54,239 nucleotides of DNA from Tubiluchus corallicola (GCA_030141605.1 JAQGDQ010000027.1:1024474-1078712), one strand, 5' to 3'; numbered from the stretch's first letter, positions 29,936-41,890 are shown. Notes: generated from the sequence alone by a model not told the origin. A program made the numbers and translations.

Positions 29936-30300
29936 AATATTTTACCAAAACATGTGGGTCTGTGTGGAACACAGCAAGGATAAACTGCTCTCTCGCACAT
30001 GCTGGAGCAGTGTGTGTAGTAATGCATGCATGGAAGCAACACGAGAGCATATAGGTAAGAGTGATTGACAGCGCAGGAGTGCAGCACGCATGTCTAGTAA
30101 TGGCGGATGCTCCAATTGGCTGAATAGTTTCGGGTAATGTCTGTCAGCCATCTAGTGTACAAAATCACAAATAAAGAAACAGGTACAATATGTTACTATA
30201 GAAAATTCTTTGCAAGGGAACAACTGAATCAGAACTGGTACACAGCCAATTTTTTATGATTTATGACTCAACAAATTGTTACTTTAGTGACTTTTATGCA
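29919..30300 (+). repeat. Dispersed repeat D, copy
   Basis: It reads GTGTACATGGATAGAGAAAA, then CACATGCTGGAGCAGTG, GTGATTGACAGCGCAGGAGT and CAGCCATCTAGTGTACAAAA, and aligns over about 380 bases with 15431-15830. Confidence 0.75.
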
Positions 30301-30689
30301 CTATAGAAATTGGAAAAAAATGTTAATACTATGTTAAAAAATTGTAGAATGCAAACTGCCATTAAGTTGTTACAGTGTGGCTTTATACCTGGGTTAAACT
30401 TAATTAAGAATATATAAAACAAAACCGTACTCTTGATGCACTCAAAACCAATATTAACAAGATGGTGCGATAATCCTGAAATAAATCTATTCTATAAAGT
30501 ATAATCCTGAAACAAATTTATTCTATAAAGTACAAAAATCGCACTACAAGAACAAAATTGTAACTGCACAAAATTTAGCGAAAAAATAACATTTAACAAA
30601 TTGGGTACGTAAATTTGTAGAGAAAAATGATTCTAGATAGATTTAGTATAACTTATTTTAACTCAAAACTAAAATGCAATCTTTGAAGT
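30301..30689. other. Non-genic sequence, nothing recognised
   Basis: AT-rich; one short direct duplication (ATAATCCTGAAACAAATTTATTCTATAAAG-type) at 30470-30535. Confidence 0.4.
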
Positions 30690-31090
30690 AATGTCCTAAT
30701 AGTGAAGGTTTCTCCTCATGTTACCGATTAGGAAATGTCACGTTTTGATAAGATTAAAAAGGACTCCAATAACTGAATTTAAGTTTTCAGATTTCAAAGC
30801 ATTTTAGAGTAGAATAAACAGTTTCTGTACCCCTACCATCACAATATAGACGAAGCTGCATAATAATAGGTGTTTGAAAAACACAGACAATTTTGTGTGT
30901 TCAATCACATGACCAAACATGGGTTCATATGAAAGGGTAATTCTCTAAAGTGATTTGTTTGCTAAAGACAGAAATTGCCCCTCAGACATCAATCTCTTTA
31001 ATTATCAATAATCAGTGAAAATAGATTATTTTTGTCTGCTCTTTAGTATGAATAGTCATTCTAGTTGTGACCCAAGAAAAAATTCTTGTT
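30690..31090 (+). repeat. Dispersed repeat G, copy 1
   Basis: Landmarks are GTTTTGATAAGA, ATAATAATAGGTGTTT, AAGTGATTTGTTTGCT, AGACAGAAATTG and TCTTTAGTATGAATA. A direct copy lies at 46605-46985, with reverse-strand pieces at 51140-51290 and 51730-51980. Confidence 0.75.
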
Positions 31091-31640
31091 ATGACCCAAG
31101 GACAAATTCGTCTGCATTCTTGTACAAAGCAAATAGTTACATGTGAAAATACTAAAGGAAGAGCAGCCGAGAGAATACAAAACTATTGACAAAGTTTTCA
31201 CCGTGTGATTTATTGCTTTAAATTTCTCGTTGGGCTACTCCTATTTTTACTGCTTTTAGCTGAAATTAAACTCATTCGAAAATTGACGAAAAGCCGAGTA
31301 ATTTGAAATGATAACTGACAATTATCGGCATAAGGAAGCCTTCCCGATCGCAATTAGCATCAGCATTGGTTTTTATCCCAGGGCAGACTTTATAAAAAAA
31401 ACTTTTACAGAACTTGCTAAATAAAACCCTGGTTGTGTCCTTAATCTTCTTTAAGCCCCCCAAAACACCTGTGTCATGGGTCACTGACCCCCACGCCCCT
31501 CTCTCATCAGACCTTGATCTTAGTAATACCTTAGTGCCAAAACAGTAAACATTGACATGAAAAGTGCTCCTGAAATAGCTAATGTGATGGAGATATGAAA
31601 ATAAAACAATACCAAATGGCAATGTTGGATCATGGTGTTC
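31091..31640. other. Non-genic sequence, nothing recognised
   Basis: No motif or repeat that I can support. Confidence 0.4.
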
Positions 31641-31725
<85 letters not shown>

Positions 31726-31727
31726 AA

Positions 31728-31805
<78 letters not shown>
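31640..31805 (+). repeat. (CA)n microsatellite with spaced A insertions
   Basis: About 165 bases of CACACA, interrupted at least six times by an extra AA (CACAAACACA), ending in ATATATAG. Frames rich in His/Thr or Cys/Val across it are artefacts. Confidence 0.95.
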
Positions 31806-31808
<3 letters not shown>

Positions 31809-33229
31809 GTTCACTTAAATTTAACACACAGATCAATAATGCATATGTGACACTTCAACGATGAGTACGTTGGATGGCACAGCAATGTTACAGTGTTCAT
31901 CTTCACTTGCTCAATCTTGTAAACTTTCATCTTCAAAAATTTTTAACTTTAATCACTTATTTTAAACAGCTCAAGTTCCTGCCACACAGAATGTCCTCAA
32001 ACTACGAAATTTCTTTAGCAAATCGTTTCAAAAATGACTTTACATAGCTGCTGGCTGCAATTAATTTTGATGTTTGGACCACTTCTTGTTTGGTAAGGTA
32101 AACATATGGTGCTGCCAGAAAGAAAAACACTGCTATGTTATCTCAAAAATTTTGACTATATAAAAGACCTAGCAGATAATTAATTACACTGAAAAATACG
32201 AACTCTACTTATTAAATTTCTATACTCTACTATTAGCCTTTTCCTGTTTTACAAAAACACCAGCCATAGCCATTTAAACAGTGATAGAGTTACGGTTAGT
32301 TCGTTAGAGTTTTTTTGGAATCCGGCCCCGGGTCGTCAATCCAGTGGCATTTTCTTCAATTTTTTGCAGAACTGCATAAAGTCTGCTAAACGTTTTGCTA
32401 ATTGATTGTATTTGTAATTGTGTATTTACATATATCTTTGAATTGTATATATGTTTTGTAAACAGAAATGTGTTTGTTTCACACAGTGGAAATACCCCAA
32501 ACAGTAAATTCACTGTGTGTGCTTGCATTGAAAATTTCCCCACAAGTCGGCAATGAAGCTTTTCCAGCTATTCACATATTCTGAATTTCCATTCCATGAG
32601 GATCATTTTGATACCAAGCTTGTAGCTCTATGCTATTCCTAAGCTGAGATAATCCATGTTGAAGTTGAGATGTAGGCTAAAAATGGTGCAAGCTAATTAC
32701 TCATCTAAAACAGTTATTTTGAAAATAATTCTGTTAAAGTCAGCCATAGTTTTTTGTTGCGTCTCTACAAAACACTTAGCATCCACGCGAAATTGTGATT
32801 GCTATGGATTTTACAAGAGCAAATAGAAGCTACGTTTAACTCTAGTATCAAGCCCTTCCTAAAGAATATGTGGCTTTGTCAACAAAAAAAAATTGTAGCA
32901 AAATTGTTTCTTCTTTGAAATAACACATGTTTTAATAATATTTTATCGTTTCAGACAAATTTTAAAATGATGAAAAATAATTTTCTTTACGTCAGAATGT
33001 GCAGGAATCTCATTCATCAATTTTAAACTCAATTTTAAAATGTGAAATATATTTAGGAATAAAAATAGCTTTAGCGCTGATTTATTTTCAATAACATTTA
33101 TTGAATGAGCAATTCAATTTTTCTATAAGCTTTTCCTTGGCATATTTTCCTGGCCAGGTGTTCAAGTTTCTTTAATTTGAATAAGAATCTTAAGTGTCGG
33201 AAAATATTTTTCTTTGCTTCACAATACAC
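31806..33229. other. Non-genic sequence, nothing recognised
   Basis: AT-rich sequence with no gene that I can support. Confidence 0.4.
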
Positions 33230-33720
33230 GAGTCAATTCATCCATCCATGCTTAAAATCAATAACAGAATTTGAATTCATTCAAATGACAAAGCACTTCT
33301 TTAAAACTTGCTCCGTCTAAACAACAGTCATTATTACGCAGTACCACCCTTTTAGTATCATAAGAACAAAAACGAGTTCTTCTCTCTGTGTTTGCTTTAT
33401 AAATATATTGAAAGTTGTCTTTTCAATTAAAACAAAATATCAGATTCCCTGTCTCCCAGTGGGATATTTTATGACAAGCATTAACATCCAACAAAAATAA
33501 TAGCACACCTATTTATTCCCAGTGCACTCAGACAGAACTATTTTTGAAAGTTAAGGATTAGCTTGAGAGGTGGTGTGAAGAGTATCTAGCAATAAAAGCT
33601 ATGCACTACAGGACCTTACAACTAAATGGATGGGTGGCTGCTCCAAAAATGCTTATCTCTCATATTACATGGTTTCTCAATGATAGAGGAAATTCAGTAT
33701 AACACCTGTTCCTTTGTCCT
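33230..33720 (+). repeat. Dispersed repeat F, diverged copy
   Basis: It shares TCCAACAAAAATAATAG, AAATGGATGGGTGGCTGCT and the surrounding order with 28200-28440 and 29560-29740. Confidence 0.6.
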
Positions 33721-34239
33721 TGAAAATTGTCTGCAAAAATAATTGTCGCCAAAAGTAATTGGAGGTTTTAGAACACAACTAACAGTGATCATTTGAACTA
33801 ATATAAAGTTCTTGAAATACTGAAAGTGACAGACTAATCTTATTGAAAGAAAACACTAACTTCTATTACGTCTTATAAACAATGCTATTGGATGTCTATA
33901 TTGGGTCAACGTATCTTTTATTGTCATGCTATGCTCTATCAAAAGATGGTATTGCCATCTAAACCTGCACTTTTATTTATGCATATTATTGTAATGTGTA
34001 GTATAATATTATCATGACTTTGGATTGCCTTGACCAAGACAAAATTCAGTGGCATACAGCAGTCTAAGGGCCTATTTCGTTGTTCAAAAGTGCAGACTAC
34101 ATTCCAACATTTTCACTTTAAAATGTTATTCATTGTTTGTTTCTGGTATTATTATCATTGTCATTTTCAAAGTGATTTTGTTGCTGTTATCATTATCGCT
34201 ATTATTACTATTATTATTAATTTCTTGACATTTATATTT
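33721..34239. other. Non-genic sequence, nothing recognised
   Basis: AT-rich, with an ATT/GTT-rich patch at 34150-34225. Confidence 0.4.
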
Positions 34240-34520
34240 GGCTATTGTAAATGGAAGGTGAAAAAGTTTTGCCCAAACAGACAGCATGTGTTGAGCGTGG
34301 CAGAGACGTTGAGTGAGTGTGGCAGAGGAGCAGTGAGTGTAGCGATGCGAGCATGGAAGCAACGATGCACATGACACCTCATCGGTAAGAGTGATTGACA
34401 GCATGCGTGTCTAGCAATGGCAGATGCTCCAATTGGCTGAATAGCTTAGGGTAATACCACTGAGCCATCTACTGTACAAAATTTCAACTAATGTAACAGC
34501 TACAATATAACGTAATCGCT
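34240..34520 (+). repeat. Dispersed repeat D, diverged copy
   Basis: It contains GAGCGTGGCAGAGACG, CATGGAAGCAACG, GTAAGAGTGATTGACAGCAT and TCCAATTGGCTGAATAGCTT in the same order as the other copies. Confidence 0.7.
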
Positions 34521-34989
34521 GCTTAGTGAGAGCAGTTTTTCCTGCCCTCTCATTGTTCATTTTTTACTGTCAATAACCACCATGTAACAAAAAATGCCTG
34601 AACATATGTAAGAAAGTTATGTCACAAATTTGAGTACATGGATTATATCTACAACATTGTCACACTTAGAATGACCTTGTTTTTGTTTTACAATAATAAC
34701 AACAGCAGCAGCAACATCAAAAGCAGCAATGACAATGACAATAACAGCCACAATAGCAGCAACTCTGTACAACAAAAACGGTGCAGATAAAAATGGCACG
34801 GGAAAATTGGCACATAATGTTACATGGATGCAGTTGATTTCTATTATAAAACTAGAATGCGCTCATAGGAAACAGATCTCTGCCAGAGCTGGACAATTCT
34901 AAACTAACACAAAGATAAGCAAGCAAACATACAAAAATGTGTCTGTATTAGTATGATACAGGTTAGCAAAATATTTGTTTGCTAAGAAG
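34521..34989. other. Non-genic sequence with short CAG/CAA-rich patch
   Basis: A trinucleotide-like patch (AACAACAGCAGCAGCAACATC) lies at 34690-34770. Nothing else was recognised. Confidence 0.4.
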
Positions 34990-35850
34990 TTCTGACGAAT
35001 ATTTATGGGCCTAGGATTTGAAAGCTCTTTCTTTTCTCAGGGGTAGCAGTTCTTGAGTGGCTAATTTGCTCAGGAATGTAATAACATGGAAAAATATTTT
35101 TGTTCAATGTAAGTTTACAGGAAACTATTAATCCTTTTAAAACAATGGCAGACAGGATTTGAAATGATGCTGATATAATTTACACAAACTTATCCCACCC
35201 CCAGCATTTTCAGTAATATCAGGTTAACACAGTTTCATAAGTTACAGTATCAGCAGATTTGGCAAAATGTAAATTTTTCATTGGAAAACCAAAAATGTTC
35301 CAAAATCCTTCTCAGTTATAGGGCATTCGGTTCATTCAATTTTTCTTACTTAACTATTCCCTGTGATCATTCCCAGGTGTTCAGGTGAGGGTAAATTGCA
35401 CAAGATGTTAAAATGTGGGAAAATATTTTATTTACTTCCGAGCCACTTCCAGCAGTTTAACAATGCTCAAAATCAATAAGAGAACTTGAATAAAACAGAA
35501 TGTAAAGACTAAAGAGTCTTTTGTTAACGTTCCTGAGCACTTAAAGTTTTCTTCATTTTAGCCAAACAGCAATTATTATTAAGCTGTCTCGCCCTTTATT
35601 ATCACAAGAAAAGCTTTTACCCCAATGTTTGCTATACAAACACTTTGAAAAGCTTTTACCACAATGTTTGCTATACAAACACTTTGAAAAGCTTTCAAAT
35701 CTAAAAAGACATTCCTTTCAATCTTAACAAAACATCTTATTGCATGTCTCCCAGGGCGCTATATTATTACAAGCATAAACTTCCAACAAAAATAATAGAA
35801 CACACCTGTGCTTTGTTAACAAAGCTCTATTCCCAGTGTTTTGTTGTTGT
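34990..35850 (+). repeat. Dispersed repeats E+F, inverted partner of 49420-50230
   Basis: Landmarks in order: GACGAATATTTATGGGCCT, GGGGTAGCAGTTCTTGAGTG, AATCCTTCTCAGTTATAGGG, CATTCCCAGGTGTTCAGG, GATGTTAAAATGTGGGAAAA, TGTTTGCTATACAAACACTT, CCAACAAAAATAATAGAACA. The same series occurs on the other strand at 49420-50230 in reverse order. A unit of about 44 bp (AAAAGCTTTTACCxCAATGTTTGCTATACAAACACTTTG) is duplicated at 35611-35690. Confidence 0.82.
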
Positions 35851-35860
35851 TATCATGGCT

Positions 35861-36008
35861 AGTGTACATGGCTGGTGCAAATGTTTTACCTAAACATGTG
35901 GGTCTATGTAGTACACGGTAGAGACGAGGTGCACTCTCACACATGCTAGAGCAGTGAATGTAGCAATGCATGCATGGAAGCAACGTCGCACATGATAGCT
36001 CATGGGCA
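35861..36008 (+). repeat. Dispersed repeat D, partial copy
   Basis: It reads AGTGTACATGGCTGGTGCAA, ACACGGTAGAGACGAGGTGC, ACATGCTAGAGCAGTGAATG and CATGGAAGCAACGTCGCACA. Confidence 0.7.
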
Positions 36009-36056
36009 AATTAATTGTATTATAACTGTGCGTGTGTTGCAAGATAAATAAAAAGC

Positions 36057-36195
<139 letters not shown>

Positions 36196-36234
36196 GCAAA
36201 GAGTTGAATAGCGAAGATATAAAGCGAAGATACA

Positions 36235-36770
36235 ATGGCGACCATAGTAGCACCACCACCACCACCACCGCCACTAGCGATGCCACCACCAACACCCCTG
36301 GCAACATCATCAACAACAACAACAACAACAACAACAACAGCAGCAGCAACAGCAGCAACAATGCTACGGTGAGAACGGCAAACAAGAATTGGAGAGAAAA
36401 GATTGAAAATACAACTGGCTAAAGAAGAAGATGAGGGCATAGCCGACATGTTTGCTCCACCCCCTTTGCCCCCGCCTGTGGTTTCCTTCATTCTGGCATC
36501 TGCTCCTAAAAAGTTGAAAAAATTTTCCAGTACCTAAAAGTCACATGTTTTTTTCTCTTGCAGGATTTCCAAATTTCGCCTGCTCCGCCCAAACTGCAAC
36601 AACATCAACAACAACATCCACGACTGTAGGAACCTGCACACAGAGGCAAACGTATCCATCCGTACAAGATTGGTGGCAACAGCAACAGCGGCAATAGAGT
36701 GCCACAGAAATAAGCCTTTGAGAAAGTCAAGTCGTTGCTCTTCGAAAACAATCAGAAGAATATCGTCATA
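36235..36770 (+). other. Possible two-exon gene remnant, low-complexity first exon
   Basis: An ATG frame from 36235 encodes a proline run, then threonine and alanine runs, and reaches a strong donor (ACG|GTGAGA, intron from 36369). An acceptor with a long pyrimidine tract (TTTTTTTCTCTTGCAG) ends at 36563. Joined in phase, the second part stays open to a TAG near 36768 and encodes a basic stretch (FRLLRPNCNN, KPLRKSSRC). The splice signals are good, but the protein is low complexity and no family is recognised, so this may be chance next to a microsatellite. Confidence 0.25.
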
Positions 36771-36792
36771 GTCTGCGAACCGATTGCCACAG

Positions 36793-37158
36793 ATGAATGA
36801 ATCGGACATTGCTCCAACCATTGATGCCTTCCAGCACGTGGAAGAAGAATACCAAGTCAAAAATTTTATAATTCACGAAATACAAACTGGCATATATCAC
36901 AGTTACAGCTTCAAACCGCCTCACCCATGGCATCGACATCCCCACTACAAGCGATTCACTTACAACTATCAGAGTAAACACATACGCGGCGCCTGGTGGG
37001 AGGAGGGAATGTTGGACTATTCAGAGTTAGACGGCATTCTACGACAAACTAGCAGAAACACTATCGTCTATGTCAAGGGACTCGAGATGTACAGATTCGT
37101 CAAAAAACATCTACCAAAAAATCGCGTAGTAATATGCTCAGAGGATCTACAAAATTAA
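36793..37158 (+). CDS. VYVKGLE-motif ORF, probably transposon-derived
   Basis: An ATG lies directly after CACAG and opens a 121-codon frame: VKNFIIHEIQ (about 26-35), SFKPPHPW (about 45-52), HIRGAWWEEGMLDYSELDGIL (about 70-90), TIVYVKGLEMYRFVKKHLPKN (about 96-116), then a stop. I recall a group of animal repeat-associated proteins with the same layout (FIVKE, PP..W, W..G.L.Y..L..IL, IYVKGLEK..FL) followed by a Cys/His segment, but not its formal name or activity. The usual downstream Cys/His part is missing, so this copy looks truncated. A role as a host gene cannot be excluded. Confidence 0.4.
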   Translation: MNESDIAPTIDAFQHVEEEYQVKNFIIHEIQTGIYHSYSFKPPHPWHRHPHYKRFTYNYQSKHIRGAWWEEGMLDYSELDGILRQTSRNTIVYVKGLEMYRFVKKHLPKNRVVICSEDLQN

Positions 37159-38010
37159 TGACCACCATAGGCCATACGATGGCAGAGCAACGGACGAGGC
37201 AGAGCAATCCGGGCAGCCAAAACCATGGCCAACTATCTACTAATTGTACGAATAGAGCAGTAAACATCATCGGCAGGGCTTGGTTCGTGTAGCGTTTCGA
37301 TTTGAAGCCGATACAAACCAGATTGGGCGGAAAATGCTACACTCGGAGACCGCAAAAGCAAATGCTTCTGATGAAACGAGGGGGGTGACATGTGGATGAT
37401 TTTCACCCTCGTATCAACAGTGATTAACGGTTTTTTGCAGAACCGAAAGCTTGAAAATGCCATCCTCGAACTCTCCAAATGTCATTTTTCTTACTGTGTC
37501 TGCGTTATAAATATAGCCTGTATCCTAGAGGATACATTGGGATTCAATGGTTGCAAAATATTATAAAAAACAAAGACTATATTATTTGGACATTTGAAGT
37601 TTAATGAAAATCTGGAGTTTAGACCATATTTCACAACTATTTTTTATCTATTAAATAGTAATAAAACTGTATTTTTTACAAAACTGCGAGTTATATAACA
37701 ATTGAACTTGGAAGGTGAAGAAACAATTGCCGTTCTGCTTTAAACACAAAAACACTTTTTGCACTTTATGCATTTTGTTTAGCTGTGTTTGCTAAAAAGC
37801 TTATTCTTTGATTCTTTGTTTATCAATTGGGAAAGTGTCCAAAACTGTCATTTCTGTCTATTTTAGTACATGGTGTTTGAATATTGTAGTTATTAGGTTC
37901 AAGATTTCTGCGTCTGACTCTTAAGTAGATGGTGGGTGGCCTTATTTATGGCTTGCTTCAGTTTTTTCTCTTTTGAAGTTAAAGAAGCAAAAAAAACCGC
38001 TAAAGAAAAT
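37159..38010. other. Non-genic sequence, one acceptor-like site
   Basis: An acceptor-like GGTTTTTTGCAG ends at 37440 and is followed by 43 open codons (NRKLENAILELSKCHFSYC...) before a stop. No family was recognised. The rest is featureless. Confidence 0.3.
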
Positions 38011-38508
38011 TATGGGAGACCCATTTGTGCTTTTTGGGAGTATATGATGTGCACAAATTAGACAAGCCTGAAAAACCAGATTTGCAAATAGAAATAGATT
38101 GGCAGAAATTGAAGTCATGTGGATAGAAGTCCGGTTTCCAAGATCAGCACCATTTTTAGTTGGATTTATATAACGTCCACCTAGTTCAAATGTTAACTAA
38201 TTTAATAGATTTGAGGAGATTATGGAGTGAATTTATGCGGAGGGCAATGACGTGTTCTTTATGGGAGATGTGAACACAGATATAAGTCCTTGAAAGGAAG
38301 CTAATGACTGCAGATTGTGGTCTGCAATTTAGGAATCTTTCAGTTTAATATTCAAGCAAGTAGTTTATGCTCCAACGAGAGTAGCCAGTGCACGTTCACT
38401 CTAATTTATACGAATGCTGAGTCAACCATCATATCAGCTTCTGTACCTGTAATTGCTACTACAGATCATGACCCGATAACTGCCATCAGAAAATTGAATA
38501 GAAGTTAA
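38010..38508 (+). pseudogene. LINE endonuclease (APE-type) remnant
   Basis: Across three frames the blocks of a LINE endonuclease appear in order: EVMWIEVRFPRS, FLVGFI-RPPSSN, NDVFFMGDVNTDI, VVYAPTRVA, then in the 38317-38508 frame TFTLIYTNAESTIISASVPV and TTDHDPITAIRKLNR, where DH is the catalytic pair. Stops and frame changes make it non-functional. No RT follows, so it is a short fragment. Confidence 0.7.
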
Positions 38509-39199
38509 AAAAATAGTGTATTTTCAGAGAATTATATCTTAACCCTTTCACAGGCATTTTTTCCTGGTGGTTAATTCACACAGGAATCTTAAAATGTTGA
38601 CATAATTACTTAGCGGCGTCATCGGATAATATAAAAAAAGATATCTCACAGTTTCTATTTGTGTTTTTGCAATTCACTACTGTAATGAGCGTCCTCGATG
38701 GGCCTGGTTTTGGTGAAGCTATCTCTTCTGCTACACACCCGTGCGCGAACAGCTGCTTGGGTAGTAGCTAACCTGTCAACAATAGTCCCTAATGCTCTGC
38801 AGCTAGGGCGATGCTAACTTTACTAGCTGCTGTGCAATATGTCTCGATACTTTCTGTGTTCCCTAGTAGAAAACTTTTGCGCCCAAAATTTTTGCATGCT
38901 AGAAATTTGCTATCAAAAATGTTCCCAAATAATCTTGAAGAATTTTTTAATAAAAATCTTTTAGCAAAGTTTTTTCACTCTTTAAGTTTTTGTTCTGTCT
39001 TCTACTGCAAGTCATACATCCTACTCTCATTATTTTTTTGCCGGGAAGAGTTTGCAAAACCTTGTTTAGCTACAACAAATTGTTACAAAACAAAAATAAG
39101 ACTGTTCTGCTGCTGCGAAGTAATCAGCAGATTCTCGTCAGGTAGAACGCTGCATAAATAAAAATAAGTTCTGTTAGCTTATTATCTTCTGAGAAGCAG
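38509..39199. other. Non-genic sequence, nothing recognised
   Basis: A 116-codon frame at 38811-39161 has the composition of AT-rich chance sequence. I found no motif or repeat. Confidence 0.4.
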
Positions 39200-39670
39200 C
39201 AAACAAACTATATGAAATGTCCGCGCATTATTGATCGTTGCTAAACAGACTAAAAGCATTTATTGTAGCACACAGTTTCGACTTTGTGGAAAATGTTTGG
39301 AATGGTTTTGTTTTGATGTTGTGCTGTAAGTGCTGGTGCAATAGCAGTCGTCATCGTTGCCACCATCATTATCATCATCAACAACATAATCACCATGCGA
39401 TGTTGTGTGAGTTGTGCAGTGTGGTGGTGGTGGTGGTGGTGTGCTATGGATGGTGTGATGAGGTGGAAGGGTGTGTGGGATGTGTTGGTGGAATGGAGTG
39501 GGTGGTTTGATGGGCGTGGTTTAGTGTGGTCTGGATGGTGTTGTGTGGTATTGATGATGTGGTGTGTGTGGTGCTGGTGGAGTGGTGTGGTGTGGGTTGT
39601 GTGATTGTGTCTTGAATTATGTGCTATATTCTTTTTGCGGGGTTTCGCTAGTCTATGTATTAATTTTGGT

Positions 39671-39713
<43 letters not shown>

Positions 39714-39720
39714 GGCGAGG
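39200..39720 (+). repeat. Repeat family C, copy 3: GGTGTGGT minisatellite and (TA)n
   Basis: The order is AATGTCCGCGCATTATTGATC, then GAAAATGTTTGGAATGGTTTTG, an ATCATCATC patch, a GTGGTGTG-rich minisatellite (39410-39600), and (TA)n at 39673-39710 followed by GGCGAGGCCACAGC. The same order with the same borders occurs at 42955-43705. Confidence 0.8.
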
Positions 39721-39839
39721 CCACAGCTCCAATGACAGTACCATTCTCGACGTTCTATACATCAAACTAAAGGTCCTGACCAACAGATCTACAATTGGGG
39801 TTTTATTTTTTGACTCTGTCCCACCGTGAGAAGCGGGGG

Positions 39840-40172
39840 GCGAAAAACCTCCAAAATTGCCATTTTTCGGCCGTTTTTTTTCAAAACTTATGCCTCTTAT
39901 TGGTAGAGAACAGGAACAGTGCCAGTAATGGTTTAATAGTGCGTTCAACGGTGGGTGACATTGTCAAAGAATTCGGGGGAGTGCCTCGGTGCCCCGTGAC
40001 GGGCGTTTTTTCGGATCCCAAAACGCAAAGTTTGCAGAAAACTGCTCAAACAGTGTCTAGAAAAATTCAATTTGTGCAAGTTGGGCATGTTGGGAAAAAA
40101 AGCGCCCCCACAGAAAGAAGACTAAACGGTCTACAAAATGTTGAAGGTTTTGTTGAGAGAGATGTATACTGA
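39840..40172 (+). pseudogene. Possible mariner-type helix-turn-helix remnant in repeat family C
   Basis: The frame reads NSASNGLIVRSTVGDIVKEFGG, then FSDPKTQSLQKTAQ, IQFVQVGHVGKKSAPTERRLNGLQNVEGFVERD. The pattern of K...FxxxGxV..K..P..R...ENV.. resembles the second helix-turn-helix of mariner/Tc1-like transposases. Related pieces occur at 25130-25230, 26628-26816 and 42640-42750. No DDE catalytic domain follows in any copy. Confidence 0.35.
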
Positions 40173-40189
40173 ACGAAACGTGAGGGGTG

Positions 40190-40700
40190 TATTTCGAAGT
40201 AATTTTTTTACCCTCTGTGCTGCACGCTATTTGGAACATCCATTGTCTTTGAGTCTGTGAAATTTCGCGGCTGTTCCAGGCATTGTTGTCACCCGTCGTT
40301 CTACAGTGTCATAGATATACATGTAAGTAAGATCTGTTAGCCTATTATCATCTGGGAAGCAGACTAAGAGCATTTATTATAACACACAGTTTTGACTTTG
40401 TGGAAAATATTTGAAATGGTTTTGTTGTGATGCTGTGCTGTTGTTGCTGCTGTACGTGTCGTCATTGTTGCCGCCGTCATCATCATCATTGCCTTCAGCA
40501 TCATGATCATCATGTAATGTGGTGGGTGTTGTGTGGTGTGGTGGGTGTGGTGTAGTGTGGTCTGAGTGGTGTGGTGTTTGTGATGTGGTGTAAATAATCT
40601 GGTGGGGGTGATAGGGGTTTTGTGTAGTGTGGTGGGATTTGTTTGTTGCAGGTGGTGTCAATGATATCACATAAAAACAATGATGATGAGAATACATTTT
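40190..40700 (+). repeat. Repeat family C, copy 4 with minisatellite
   Basis: It contains TGCTGCACGCTATTTGGAAC, ATTGTTGTCACCCGTCGTTC, ATAACACACAGTTTTGACTT, an ATCATCATC patch and a GGTGTGGTGGGTGT minisatellite (40510-40640). It closely matches 42795-43190. Confidence 0.8.
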
Positions 40701-40749
40701 TTAGGCTGCTTGTTCAAATTAAAGTTATGTGCCATCCTCTTTCTCTTTC

Positions 40750-41890
40750 CTTTTTTTAATACTGTCGTATATAAAGTTTGTTACTAGGGTTCTCATCTCT
40801 TAGGCCATTAATACAAATTAACTGTTCACTTACAGGCATAACTGCAAAAAGAGGCAATATTTTTAAAATATTTTCATAAACAACGTTTCCCTTCTTTGAA
40901 GAGCCTATAAGTTCGAAGTTTGTTACCCTGTCATCATGGTTGTCTCTATAAATCCTTCTTATTAATGCAATAAAACAATCTGCGAGCACTTAATGTACCT
41001 TCATTAATCCAAGTTTGCTCAAACCCAAGTTTGTACAAAATATTCCTAATGAACGAGACCCAGTTATACACGTTTTCGTAATCTTTTTGTTTACCGTTTA
41101 TATATGCATTGTAAATTAGACTACTGCAGGGTCTTTCCAGTATATGTAGCCATCTAAATTGGGTAAATCTAGTTGGGTATATACCCATTTCTGCTCGTAA
41201 TATCTGTTTACAAAATTTTAACTGAACAAATTCACTTTTTAATCTGTCAAAATCTGCTCCGAGAGTGTCACGAAAAAATGAATTTTCAGTATTAAAGGCA
41301 GTGGGGCTCCATGTGTGATAATGGACTCAACAAGGGAGATCAATCAATCGGCACATTCATATTGTAAGAGTTTCCCTATTGTTCAGCATGAGTATACTGT
41401 TCTGATGATGCTCGGAAATCAATGCTAATGTATTTATACATTTATATTTTTGACTTTTTTCGATTAATTTGGCGTTAAAATAAATGAGTTCGTCCTTTAA
41501 GATTTTGCTTGATTTATTAAAGATAATTAATTTAGTTTTGGTTAAGTTAACACTTAGAGCCCATTTATAAGAAGCGAGTTTGTCTAAACACATACGTAAA
41601 CCGGTTTCACTATTAGAGACGAGTAAAATATTATTTGCATATAATAAACATTTAAATTTCTCATTAGCTAATTTAACAGGGTCGTAATCTAACGTATAGG
41701 CACTTGGTAGATCGTTAACAAAACTGGAAAATAAAACTGGACGAAGTACCCAACCTTGTTTTAAACCAAAGTTAGATGAGAAACCTTCTTTAATTCCTTC
41801 AGGCAGCTTGACTGCATGATTACACTTAGAAAACATATTTCTAAGTATAGTCAAAAATTTGCCACTAACGCCATGAATTAAGCATGTCAA
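40750..41890 (-). pseudogene. LINE reverse transcriptase with altered active site (YANN)
   Basis: The frame at 41357-41890 reads GVSGKFLTILRNMF, GLKQGWVLRPVLFSSFVNDLPSAY (RT motif B region), then CLLYANNILLVSNSETGLRMCLDKL and SVNLTKTKLIIFNK. In other family members the box is YADD; here both aspartates are asparagines. After a frame change the thumb and C-terminal region continues: FDRLKSEFVQLKFCKQILRAEMGIYPTRF and YNWVSFIRNILYKLGFEQTW (40946-41260), then FIALIRRIYRD (40756-40989). It is a 5'-truncated, inactive copy of a LINE different from the one at 9.3-15.4 kb. Confidence 0.8.

Noticed and set aside
29751-30151. Overlapping minus-strand frames (Cys/His/Leu-rich)
   Set aside because: They lie in repeats F and D; the other copies of those repeats do not keep the frames open.
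31272-31864. Cys/Val-rich and His/Thr-rich frames
   Set aside because: They are translations of the (CA)n microsatellite.
39250-39948. 232-codon His/Thr/Pro-rich minus-strand frame
   Set aside because: It reads through the GGTGTGGT minisatellite and (TA)n and has no protein-like segment outside them.
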